A stretch of 18,979 nucleotides of DNA. Source: Acidimicrobiia bacterium (GTDB lineage: Bacteria > Actinomycetota > Acidimicrobiia > Acidimicrobiales > Acidimicrobilacustridaceae). Location: assembly GCA_018882825.1 (NCBI GenBank), contig VERC01000010.1:1-18979 (forward strand), in the 5' to 3' direction. This document shows, one piece after another, positions 1 to 8,400 of the stretch. The translations under genes were made by a program, and so were the position numbers. The notes beneath the pieces are model-generated. The model made no database searches, was not told the origin of the DNA, and saw nothing but the letters and a program-made list of their open reading frames with translations. The first letter of the stretch is position 1. Each line of letters opens with the position of its first letter.

Positions 1-191
1 ACCAGCGCCCGGGCCACGACCGGGGTGAGCGACTCGACGTGGGCCCGGCTGGCGATCTCGGGCACGACCCCGCCGTAGCGGGCGTGCAGATCGATCTGAC
101 TCGACACCACCGAGGACAGCACCTGATGCCCGTCGACGACGACGGCCGCCGCCGTCTCGTCACAACTCGTCTCGATGCCGAGCACCCTCAT
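1..191 (-). CDS. tsaD: TsaD, tRNA t6A threonylcarbamoyltransferase (N-terminal part, cut by window edge)
   Basis: TsaD transfers the threonylcarbamoyl group from threonylcarbamoyl-AMP to A37 of ANN-decoding tRNAs, working in the cytoplasm with TsaB and TsaE. Only the first 63 codons are present and the gene runs off the left edge. The visible N-terminus carries the family signature [15 protein letters not shown], then [20 protein letters not shown] and AHVE, all characteristic of TsaD/Kae1. The metal-binding histidines cannot be judged because they lie outside or at the edge. The ATG overlaps the rimI stop in an ATGA arrangement (bases 188-191), which fixes the start and implies translational coupling. 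Family identity is clear; completeness is unknown. Confidence 0.95.
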   Translation of the reverse strand, partial: MRVLGIETSCDETAAAVVVDGHQVLSSVVSSQIDLHARYGGVVPEIASRAHVESLTPVVARAL

Positions 192-742
192 GACTCCTCC
201 TCCACATCGATCGGTGCCGCGAGCGGCGCGTCGAGCGAGGCCTCGATGGCCACGCAGCGTTCGGCGAACTCCGGGGCATCGGCATCGTGCAGCCACAGCA
301 CGAGCGCGTCCTCCACCGGTCGCGAGTAATAGTCCTTGCGCACGCCGGCCGGCGCGAAGCCGAACCGTCGGTACAGCGCCAGTGCGGCGCCATTGGAGGC
401 CCGCACCTCGAGCGTCACGGCGGCGGCGTCGAGGGCCACCGCACCGCGCAGCAGGCCGAGGAGCAGTCGGGTCCCGATCCGTTCACCATGACGATCGGGA
501 TCGACGGCGATGGTGGTGATGTGCCCCTCGCCGGCCACGAACAACATCCCCGCGAACCCGACCACGCGCGTCCCGTCGAGGGCGACGAGGTAGAGGCGTT
601 CCTCGCGTCGACATTCGGCCAGGAACAGACCCAACGACCACGGCGTGGTGCTGGTGCGTTCCTCGATCTGCAGCACGGCTCGCAGGTGACGCCGTCGCAT
701 CGGCGCCAGCACGATCGTCGGCGGCACGGCCAGCACGGTCAC
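188..742 (-). CDS. rimI: RimI-type GNAT N-acetyltransferase
   Basis: A GNAT acetyltransferase of the RimI family, which uses acetyl-CoA to acetylate protein N-termini such as that of ribosomal protein S18. The GTG start at 740-742 overlaps the tsaB stop (GTGA) and gives 184 residues. A longer reading from base 907 lies wholly inside tsaB and is unlikely. The fold is visible in order: an N-terminal [17 protein letters not shown], strand-rich core [10 protein letters not shown], motif [19 protein letters not shown], and motif [20 protein letters not shown]. In motif A the usual R/Q-x-x-G-x-G reads H-G-E-R-I-G, so the first glycine is arginine. A C-terminal tail of about 25 acidic residues follows. 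Its position between tsaB and tsaD is the standard bacterial one. The substrate is not shown by sequence. Confidence 0.88.
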   Translation of the reverse strand: MTVLAVPPTIVLAPMRRRHLRAVLQIEERTSTTPWSLGLFLAECRREERLYLVALDGTRVVGFAGMLFVAGEGHITTIAVDPDRHGERIGTRLLLGLLRGAVALDAAAVTLEVRASNGAALALYRRFGFAPAGVRKDYYSRPVEDALVLWLHDADAPEFAERCVAIEASLDAPLAAPIDVEEES

Positions 743-1437
743 GCCCCGGGCCTCGTCGTCCAGTTGATCTCGGCATCGGGCTTGCGCAGGTACAGGGGCT
801 GCAGGTCCCACGGCTTCACCCACTGCTCGCGCAGCGCCCGGGCATGGGCCAACAGGACGAGGGACTGCGCGTTGGGATGGGAGAAGCCCTCCTCCACGAT
901 CTCGCACTTCTTGAGTCCCTCGAACACCTCGCGGTAGCGCACCACCCCGTCACCGACGAGCAGGCACTCCTCGCTGGTGGCCATCAGTTCCGACGCCAGG
1001 TCGTCCGGCGAACCGACCGAGTGACCGCCGAGTCGCTGGATGCCCCCGGGCACCTGTCGGTAGAAGGCGTAGAACACCTCGCCGCGACGGGCGTCGATGA
1101 CGGCCACGATCAACCGGGAGGTGAATCGCACCGGGAAGGCCAGCAGGTCGAGGCTCGCGACACCGATCATCGGCACGCCGAGGGCGTAGGCCATCGCCTT
1201 GGCCGCCGCGACACCGACCCGCAGCCCGGTGAACAGACCCGGCCCGAGATCGACGGCCACCACACTGATCTCCGACAGTTCGACGCGGGCCTGCCGACAC
1301 GTGAACTCGATGGCCGGGGTCAGGACCTCGGCGTGCTGACGACCGCGCAGCGACTGCGTGGAGGCCAGCACTCCCTCGTGGCCGCCCACGGCGACGCTGA
1401 CCTGGGCGGTGGCGGTGTCGATCCCGCAGATCAGCAT
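739..1437 (-). CDS. tsaB: TsaB, t6A synthesis scaffold subunit
   Basis: TsaB is the inactive ASKHA-fold paralogue of TsaD that bridges TsaD and TsaE in the t6A tRNA-modification complex. The 232-residue product has the normal family length. It begins with ICGIDTATAQVSVAVG, the degenerate phosphate-1 loop, and carries the diagnostic VDLGPGLFTGLRVGVAAAK segment near residues 83-100 (family form GPGSFTGLRIG). The ATG overlaps the last base of the tsaE stop (TGATG at 1435-1439), and its own stop overlaps the rimI GTG. These overlaps define both ends and indicate one coupled mRNA. Confidence 0.94.
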   Translation of the reverse strand: MLICGIDTATAQVSVAVGGHEGVLASTQSLRGRQHAEVLTPAIEFTCRQARVELSEISVVAVDLGPGLFTGLRVGVAAAKAMAYALGVPMIGVASLDLLAFPVRFTSRLIVAVIDARRGEVFYAFYRQVPGGIQRLGGHSVGSPDDLASELMATSEECLLVGDGVVRYREVFEGLKKCEIVEEGFSHPNAQSLVLLAHARALREQWVKPWDLQPLYLRKPDAEINWTTRPGA

Positions 1438-1964
1438 CAGTCGTCACCCTCGGGTTCGTGGATCCATGGCGCCACGGCGGTGGCCACGGCCCTGATGCGC
1501 GCCGCCCAGCGGGGACCCACGGGCACCAGTTCGAGCACCCTCACGTCGTCACTGGCCCCGGTGGGATCGAGGGCCACGGCGACCTCGTCGAACGCCACGC
1601 GGATCTCCAGATAGTCGGCGGGCAGCGCCGGCGCCACGGCATCGCCCCATTCGATGACCGTCACACCGCCGTCGTCGAGCATCTCGGCCATGCCCAGGTC
1701 CTCGAACTCGGCCAGTCCGTCGAGTCGATAGACGTCGAGGTGATGCATCTCCAGTCGACCGACGTAGGAGTTGACCAGCGTGAAGGTGGGACTGGTGATG
1801 AGGTCGTCGATGCCGAGCGCGGCACCGAACCCCTGGGTGAAGGCGGTCTTGCCCGCGCCGAGGTCGCCGACGAGCAACAACAGGTCGCCGGCCCGCGCCA
1901 GTTCGGCCAGCGCGGCGGCCAGCTCCTTCGTCTGGTCGACCGAGGTGGTGCGAGCGAAGATCAC
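1437..1964 (-). CDS. tsaE: TsaE, P-loop ATPase of t6A synthesis
   Basis: TsaE is the ATPase that drives cycles of the TsaB-TsaD complex in t6A tRNA modification. I chose the GTG at 1962-1964, which overlaps the alr stop (GTGA) and gives 175 residues. An upstream ATG at 2010-2012 would add 16 arginine-rich residues inside alr. The Walker A motif GDLGAGKT is at about residues 33-40. Other family landmarks are ITSPTFTLVNSY, the HHLDVYRL block and the VIEWGD segment. A C-terminal tail of about 35 residues past the usual end is alanine- and arginine-rich and may be non-essential. Gene order alr-tsaE-tsaB-rimI-tsaD is classical for Actinobacteria. Confidence 0.93.
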   Translation of the reverse strand: MIFARTTSVDQTKELAAALAELARAGDLLLLVGDLGAGKTAFTQGFGAALGIDDLITSPTFTLVNSYVGRLEMHHLDVYRLDGLAEFEDLGMAEMLDDGGVTVIEWGDAVAPALPADYLEIRVAFDEVAVALDPTGASDDVRVLELVPVGPRWAARIRAVATAVAPWIHEPEGDD

Positions 1965-3079
1965 GACCGACCGCGTCCGTAGAATCGAGGCACGCGCGGG
2001 CCGATGCCGCACACGATCTCGTAGGGGATGGTGTCGAGACGATCGGCCATCTCGTCGGCGGTGAGCACCTCGTCACCCTGGCGGCCGATGAGCACGACCT
2101 CGTCACCCACCGCGACGTCGTCGTCGCCGCAGTCGACCATCAACTGGTCCATGGTGACGACGCCGACGATGGGCCGACGACGACCACCGACCAGCACCTG
2201 TCCACCGGCCAGACCGAGACGACGCGACACCCCGTCGGCGTAGCCGATGGGGACTGTGGCCACGGTGGTGTCGGCGGCGAACACGTGGCGGAGCCCGTAG
2301 GACACCCCTTCGCCGGCTCGCACCCGCTTGACCTGTGACACCTCGGCCCGCAGCGACAACGCGGGTCGCAGGTCGACGGCATCGGCCAACGTCGACGAGG
2401 GCGCGATCCCGTACACGGCGATTCCCACCCGCACCAGGTCGTACCGGCCGTGCGGATGGGCGATGGCGGTGGCGGAGTTCCCCGCATGTCGGAGCGCGGG
2501 GACGATGCCGGCGGCGGCCAGTTCGGCGAGGACGGCGTCGTAACGGGCCAGTTGCTGCGCCGTGAACGGATGACCGGGATCGTCGGCCACCGCGCAGTGC
2601 GTGAACACGCCCTCCAGCGAGAGCTCGGGACGCTCGACGATGGCCCTGGCCAACGCCAGGGCACCGGTCGGGGCCACGCCGATCCTGTTCATGCCGGTGT
2701 CGACCTTCATGTGGACCATCGCCACACGACCCGCGGTGCGGGCCGCAGCCGCCAGGGGTTCGACGGCAGCCACGGAGGTGATGGTGACGCGCAGGTCGTA
2801 GTGCACGACGGCGGGGAGATCGCCCAGTCGCGGTTGGGACAGCAGCAGGATCGGCGCGTCGATGCCGGCCTTGCGGAGGACCGCCGCCTCCTCGATCAGG
2901 GCAACGCTCAACCAGTCGGCCCCGGCGGCGAGCGCGGCCTCGCTGACGGCGATCGCACCGTGGCCGTACCCGTCGGCCTTCACCACCGCGCACACCAGTG
3001 CCGGCGTCACCATCTCGCGCACGGCCCTCACGTTGTGGGCCACTGCGGAGAGATCGACGTCGACACGCGCGGCGCGCAC
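1961..3079 (-). CDS. alr: Alanine racemase
   Basis: A PLP-dependent alanine racemase that interconverts L- and D-alanine in the cytoplasm and so supplies D-Ala for peptidoglycan. The GTG at 3077-3079 gives 372 residues, the standard length, and follows the CBS gene stop by 4 bases. The open frame continues upstream to 3283 but the extra 68 residues are out-of-frame shadow of the CBS gene. The PLP lysine is K34 in VVKADGYGHGA. The carbamylated-lysine equivalent is K125 in HMKVDTGMNRIG, and the second catalytic base is Y261 in GVSYGLRH. The C-terminal beta domain carries VTMDQLMVDCGDD. All key residues are intact, so it should be active. Confidence 0.95.
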   Translation of the reverse strand: MRAARVDVDLSAVAHNVRAVREMVTPALVCAVVKADGYGHGAIAVSEAALAAGADWLSVALIEEAAVLRKAGIDAPILLLSQPRLGDLPAVVHYDLRVTITSVAAVEPLAAAARTAGRVAMVHMKVDTGMNRIGVAPTGALALARAIVERPELSLEGVFTHCAVADDPGHPFTAQQLARYDAVLAELAAAGIVPALRHAGNSATAIAHPHGRYDLVRVGIAVYGIAPSSTLADAVDLRPALSLRAEVSQVKRVRAGEGVSYGLRHVFAADTTVATVPIGYADGVSRRLGLAGGQVLVGGRRRPIVGVVTMDQLMVDCGDDDVAVGDEVVLIGRQGDEVLTADEMADRLDTIPYEIVCGIGPRVPRFYGRGRS

Positions 3080-3083
3080 GGTC

Positions 3084-3578
3084 CTACTCGTCCGTTCCCG
3101 CGCCGGCCTCGTCCCATTCGGCCACGATGGCGCGCACGATGTCCTTGCGAGTGAGGATCCCCACCAACTCATCGTCGTCGACAACGCACAGTCGGTCGAT
3201 CTCCTGTTCGTGGAGGATCGAGGCGGCGGCCTCGACGGTGTCGTCGGGACCGATGGCCGGCGCCGCCTCCCCCATGACCTCACCCACGGTGGCCCCGAGT
3301 GCCTTGGTCACGTCGGCATCGAGCCGGCGCTTCGAGGACGGCAACTCGATGTAGGCGCCGAGGAGGGTGATCACGGTCGGGAGGTGCAGACGCGCCTCCT
3401 CGACGATCAGATCGGCGGTGGTGAGGAGGCCGACGACCAGACCCTCGTCGTCGACCACGGGCGCGCCGTCGATGTCGTGCCGCAACATCTCGCGCATGGC
3501 GCCGTGCACATCATCGCTGACGGCGAAGGTCACGACGTCGGCGGTCATGAGGTCGCGGACTGGTCGGTCTCTGAGCAT
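3084..3578 (-). CDS. CBS-domain pair protein
   Basis: A 164-residue protein made almost entirely of two CBS motifs, at about residues 7-60 (VRDLMTADVVTF to LLTTADLI) and 98-152 (VGEVMGEAAPAIG to ILTRKDIVRAIV). CBS pairs (Bateman modules) bind adenosine nucleotides or SAM and act as regulators. Both halves keep the T-x-x-D ribose-contact pattern (T53/D56 and T143/D146), so ligand binding is plausible. No catalytic, DNA-binding or membrane segment is present. The ATG has a GGAGG Shine-Dalgarno 4 bases upstream (3583-3587) after a 45-base gap from the acpS-nnr gene, so it may be translated independently. The ligand and partner cannot be told from sequence. The position next to NAD(P)HX repair and alr suggests, but does not prove, a metabolic sensing role. 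Confidence 0.85.
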   Translation of the reverse strand: MLRDRPVRDLMTADVVTFAVSDDVHGAMREMLRHDIDGAPVVDDEGLVVGLLTTADLIVEEARLHLPTVITLLGAYIELPSSKRRLDADVTKALGATVGEVMGEAAPAIGPDDTVEAAASILHEQEIDRLCVVDDDELVGILTRKDIVRAIVAEWDEAGAGTDE

Positions 3579-3623
3579 CGGCCCTCCGGCGCTCGACCGC
3601 TGCGCGCACGTCAGGGCCGAGGA

Positions 3624-5486
3624 TCAGGATTGGAGACGGGTGAGGTCGTCGAGCACGGCCGGGACCAGCGACACGACGTCACCGGCGACCAGACCGAGCG
3701 GCCAGCCTAGGGCTCCGGCCCGACCGTGGATGAATGCGCCGGCTGCCGCCGCACGCCACGGATCGAGACCCCGGGCGCACAGCGCGCCGATCACCCCGGC
3801 CAGCACGTCGCCCGTCCCGGCGGTGGCCAGACGCCGATCGCCGGCGATCGACACGAGGACCCGACCGTCGGGCGCGGCGACCACGGTGGTCGGGCCCTTG
3901 AGGAGCACCACGGCACCCGACGCGGTGGCCAGCGACCGGGCCGCGGCCAGCCGATCGTGTCCCGGGGCCTCGCCGACCAGCCGGGCGTACTCGCCGTCAT
4001 GGGGCGTGAGGACAGTGGTCGGACCAACGAACCGGGCCACCTCGGTGCCGAGCGCGGTCAGGGCGTCGGCGTCGACGACGGTGGGCAGACCGCGACCGGC
4101 CGCCGCGGCCACCACCCGACGTATCTCGGTGGCGGTGGCCGGCGCCGAGCCCAGACCATTGCCGATGACCAGCGCGGCGAAGCGGTCGAGTGCGGACACC
4201 ACCTCCGCCGACCAGTCGTCGACGGGCAGGTCGACACGGACCGACTCGGTGGGCAGTTCGGCGGCCGGACCGCCCGGCGTGGACACGCGCACGTACCCCG
4301 CGCCGGTGCGCAGGGCAGCTCCGGCGCACAGCGATGCCGCCCCGCCCATGCCCGGTGCACCGGCCACCACCCAGAGCGCGCTGCGCCACTTGTGGGCGTC
4401 GACCGGCGTGGTCGGCAGCCACGAGGCCACGGCGGCGGCTCCGACCAGCGCGGCACGGGCCCGACCGCCGTGGAATCCGGTGTCGAGTCCGATGTCGAGT
4501 CCGATGTCGAGTCCGATGTCGGCCACCTCGATGTCACCGGCCAGTCGTCGCCCCTCACCCTGGACCAGTCCCGGCTTGAGCGCAGCGAAGGTCACGGTCA
4601 CATCGGCGGTCAACACCTCACCGGCGCAGGCCCCGGTGAGACCGTCGACACCCGAGGGGATGTCCACGGCGAGCACCATGGCCCCGGCCGGCCGACGCGG
4701 GGCGGCCCACGGTCCGCGCAGCCCGGTGCCGTAGGCCGCATCGATGACCAGATCACAGTCCGGCAGCGAGAGTGGCGCCGCGGGATCGAACGCCGTCACA
4801 TCGAGCACCGTGACGCGCACTCCTCGAAGGCGCAGTCGACGCGCCGCGTCACGACCGTCGTTGCCGTTGTTGCCCTTTCCCGCCAGCACCACGACGCGTC
4901 GACCGTAGGTGCCACCGAGCATGCGCACCGCGGTGCGGGCCACCGCCGCGCCGGCCCGACCGATGAGGACGTCGACCGGTTCGGGGGCGTCGCGGTCGAT
5001 GGCGGCCATCTCCTCGGGGGTCACGATGGGAACGAGGTCGCCGGCGTCGAGGGGCGACCCGACCGATCGGACGGGAGCCGCCGGCGCAGGTGACCGGCGA
5101 TCGGACACCGGTGCGGCACCGAGGGCCACGACGAGGGCGGTGGCCACGAGGTCGGAATGGCTGAGAGTGACCCGCCAGCCGACGATGCCGAGTTCGGCGG
5201 CCAGCGTCGCCGCCCGACCACGCACCACCACCGTGGGTCGACCGTCCGGATCGCGCTCGACCTCGATGTCGTGCCAGTCGGCGGCGCCGAGCCCGACCCC
5301 CATCGACTTGAGCACCGCTTCCTTGGTGGCGAACCGAACGGCGAACCGTTCGGTCGGATCGGTGCGCAGTCGGGCGTAGGCGATCTCCGCAGCGGTGAAC
5401 AGACGGTCGACCAGTTCCGGTCGCCGCTCCAGGACGGTGCGGAAGCGACCGAGATCGACGAGGTCGGTGCCGACGCCGACGATCAT
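3624..5486 (-). CDS. Fused holo-ACP synthase / NAD(P)HX epimerase / NAD(P)HX dehydratase
   Basis: A 620-residue trifunctional protein. Residues 1-124 are AcpS, which transfers 4'-phosphopantetheine from CoA to acyl-carrier protein; metal ligands D8 (VGTDLVD) and E55 (RFATKEAVLKSMG) are present. After a proline/alanine-rich linker (about 125-154) comes the YjeF_N epimerase NnrE, with AGKGNNGNDGRDA (202-214), VIDAAYGTGLRG and VDIPSGVDG. From about residue 345 the NnrD dehydratase follows, a ribokinase-fold enzyme with VVAGAPGMGGAASL, LTPHDGEYARL and the catalytic ATAGTGDVLAG with D560. NnrE and NnrD together repair hydrated NADH and NADPH. The NnrE-NnrD join contains a fourfold D-I-G-L-D-type repeat. 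acpS and nnr are common neighbours in Actinobacteria; here they are one reading frame with no internal stop. The start lies 4 bases after the glmS-like stop. Confidence 0.92.
   Translation of the reverse strand: MIVGVGTDLVDLGRFRTVLERRPELVDRLFTAAEIAYARLRTDPTERFAVRFATKEAVLKSMGVGLGAADWHDIEVERDPDGRPTVVVRGRAATLAAELGIVGWRVTLSHSDLVATALVVALGAAPVSDRRSPAPAAPVRSVGSPLDAGDLVPIVTPEEMAAIDRDAPEPVDVLIGRAGAAVARTAVRMLGGTYGRRVVVLAGKGNNGNDGRDAARRLRLRGVRVTVLDVTAFDPAAPLSLPDCDLVIDAAYGTGLRGPWAAPRRPAGAMVLAVDIPSGVDGLTGACAGEVLTADVTVTFAALKPGLVQGEGRRLAGDIEVADIGLDIGLDIGLDTGFHGGRARAALVGAAAVASWLPTTPVDAHKWRSALWVVAGAPGMGGAASLCAGAALRTGAGYVRVSTPGGPAAELPTESVRVDLPVDDWSAEVVSALDRFAALVIGNGLGSAPATATEIRRVVAAAAGRGLPTVVDADALTALGTEVARFVGPTTVLTPHDGEYARLVGEAPGHDRLAAARSLATASGAVVLLKGPTTVVAAPDGRVLVSIAGDRRLATAGTGDVLAGVIGALCARGLDPWRAAAAGAFIHGRAGALGWPLGLVAGDVVSLVPAVLDDLTRLQS
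4481..4521 (-). repeat. In-frame 12-bp tandem repeat inside the acpS-nnr fusion
   Basis: On the plus strand the unit tgtcgagtccga occurs three times perfectly at 4481-4516 and starts a fourth copy (tgtcg) at 4517-4521. On the coding strand it encodes a run of D-I-G-L units at about residues 323-335, in the linker between the NnrE and NnrD domains. Because the unit is a multiple of three, gain or loss of copies keeps the reading frame. Confidence 0.9.
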
Positions 5487-5490
5487 CGGC

Positions 5491-8400
5491 TCAGGAACGC
5501 CAGCGCTCCGCCAACGCGCTCACCGGTTCGGTCATCAACTCGACCACGGGCACGTCGACGAGCAGGTCGTCGCGGAACACGGGTTCGGTCTCGGTGACCG
5601 ACTGCTTCAGGGCGGCGTAACGGTTGCGGTACCCCTGCAGGACGGTACGCAGCGCCGGCAACGAGAGGTCGTCGCGCAGGCGCACGTGCAGCAAGGTGAT
5701 GCCGGTGGCCTCACCCTCCTTGATCTCGGGCACGAGCAACACGGTGCGGCCGTCACTGCGACCCCGGGCCAGCAGCACGGTGTGTTCGGCCGCCACCAGC
5801 CGTTTCGTGCCGCGCAGCTGCGGATCGGTCGTCGTGCGACTGGGTAGGTCACGGGCCAGTCCGGAGCGGTCGACCACCACGATGGTGGCGCCGTCGTGCC
5901 CGGCGGGATCGACGTGACCCTCGATGGCGTAGCGCGTGGAACCGAGCACCTCGGCGATCAACGGTTCGAGGGCGGCCAACGTGCGCAGGGTCGAGTACGT
6001 GAGGCGGTCGCGCGGCGCACCGGCCTCGAGCACCGCCCGCACCGACGGGACCTGCATGAGCGTCTCGTCGGAGCGCGAGATACCCACGGTAACGGTCTTG
6101 GCCTGGTGCTTGATGGCATCGATGGGACGGGTCAGTTCATCGATGCAGACCGACAATGCGCCGACGAGGTCCTCGAGGACGACGGAGGGAGTGCCCACCT
6201 TGCCGAACTCGATCTGGTACGCCTCCAGTGGGACGGTTCCGAGGGCGAAGCGCCACATCGTCGCCAGTCGCACCGCCGAGCTGGCCTCCAGGTGACCGTC
6301 GTAGTGACCCGACCGCAGCGCGTCGAAGTAGCGCTGAGCGCAGGCCCCGAGATCGGGACGCAGACGCGACAGCATCTCCTCACCGTCACCGCCGCGCTCG
6401 ACGGCGTCGTCGATCATGGCGCGGGCCTCGCGCAGCGGACGGGCCTGGGCGTCGATGGCGAGGGCGGCCTCGTAACCGAACAGGTGGCCGACCATCGCCG
6501 AGAGCACGAAGGCCAGGCGCGGGTGCACCGACGGGACGGCGATCACGTCGAGGGCGGCCGAGAACCGCTCCTCACCCGCCGAGGCCACGACCACCGGCGC
6601 CGCCTTGTGGGCGCGGTAGATCGCCACCTCCTTGGCCACGTCATCGGCGGTTGAGCCCTGCAGGCCGGCGGCGCACACGAGGATCATCGGCTCCGAGGAC
6701 AGATCGATGTGCTTCTTGTCCTCGGTGCCGTCGCAGGCGATCGACTTGTAGCAGAGCTCCGACAACTTGATCCGCACCTCCTCGGCGGCGATGCGGTTGG
6801 CACCGTTGCCGACGATGGCCCAGTACCGGCGGGCCGGCGCCACCATCTGCGCGGCGCGGGCGATGTCGGGCCGAAGGGCGATGGTGCGCTCCATCGCCTC
6901 GGGGAGACGACGCAGGTCCTCCAACACCGCCGCCCGCTCCGGCGACGTCTCGCCCAGGGCATCGGCGATGGCCGCGGCCAAGAGGAAGCATGCGGCGATC
7001 TGCGAGTAGAACGCCTTGGTCGAAGCGACACTCATCTCCACGTCACGCCCGTCGGACGTGTAGAGCACGCCATCGGCGCGATCGGTGAGGTCGCTGTTGC
7101 GTCGATTGACGATGGCGATCACGTGCGCGCCGCGGGCGCGCACGAGATCCACCGTGCGATTGGTGTCGGTGGTGGTCCCCGACTGACTGACGGCGACGAC
7201 CAACATGTCGCCCATCGCATCATCGAGGTGGACCCCGCTCACCTCGGTGGCCAGCCCCGAATCGACCGTCCCCCGCGAGTCGGGCGCGAACACCGCCAGT
7301 CCCTCGGCCAACGCACGGGACGCCACAGCGGCGGTCCCCTGCCCGATGGCGATGATGCGACCGATCGTCCCGTCACGCAGACCGTTGCGCACCTCCGGTG
7401 AGAGCACGTCGTCGCCGAGCACCACGGCGGGACGTCCCGCCTGCTCGACCAACTTGCCCCGGAGCGTCTTGCGGAACGATGCCGGCGCCTCGCCGATCTC
7501 CTTGAGCAGGAAGTGGGGAGCGTCTCCGCGGTCGATGTCACGGGTGGTGATCTGCGCCTCGTCGAGTTCGTCGGTCGCCACCGGAAGCGCGGTGCCGTCG
7601 TAGGCCCACCGCTCGATGCCGTCGACGAGACCGGCCCGATCACCGTGGAGCATGACCACCTGACCGCGACTGGCTGGATTGGTCGGATCGGCGGGGACGT
7701 CGCCATCGAGTCGCAGGTAGGTGGCCGTGTCCTCCACCACGCCGTAGGGCTCACTGGCGACGATGAAGGCGTCCTCGGCCAGGCCGATGTAGAGCGCCTG
7801 ACCGCTGCCCCGTAGGGCCAACAGCAGACCGTCCGGCACGTCGGCGGCGCTGGCGGCGATGGCCACCGAGCCCTCGAGTTCGTTGACCGTCGAACGGAAC
7901 GCCTCCATCGCACCGGTGCCGTCGAGCATGGCCCGCGACGTGAGCGTGGGGATGACCTTGGCGTCGGTGGTGATCTCGTGCGCGATCCGCAGTGATTCGG
8001 CGGCCTTCAGATCGGCGAAGTTGTCGACGTCACCGTTGAGCACGGCGGTCACGTAGGGACCGGAGGCCCCACCGGTCTCGTCGGAGTTGAGCGGGTGGGC
8101 GTTGGCCTGACTGATGATGCCGACGCTGGCCCACCGCGTGTGACCGAGCACGACGGCTTCGACCGTCGTCGACGTCAGGGCCTGCCGCAGGAGCAGATCG
8201 TCGGTGATCGCCTGGCGTATGGCCCGCGTGTTGTCGCCGAGTTCGCCGATCTCGGCCGCCGCCTTGTAGACGAACGAGAGGTGTCCCTCGGGTGTGCGGA
8301 TCGCCATCGAGGAGAACAGCGGATCCGCCGCCCGTTCGGCGAGCACCGCGGCGATGGCCGGCGAACCGAGATCGAGACCGTGTCCTCGAACCAACAGGTG

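Noticed and set aside
3080..3283. Possible N-terminal extension of alr
   Set aside because: The extra residues lie inside the CBS gene in another frame and have no family similarity; GTG at 3077-3079 gives the normal N-terminus.
4481..4521. Short CRISPR-like array
   Set aside because: The units are directly adjacent without spacers and lie in frame within a coding gene.
3367..4734. Long plus-strand open frame opposite the CBS and acpS-nnr genes
   Set aside because: Low-complexity S/T/R/P-rich product with no motifs; a high-GC antisense shadow.
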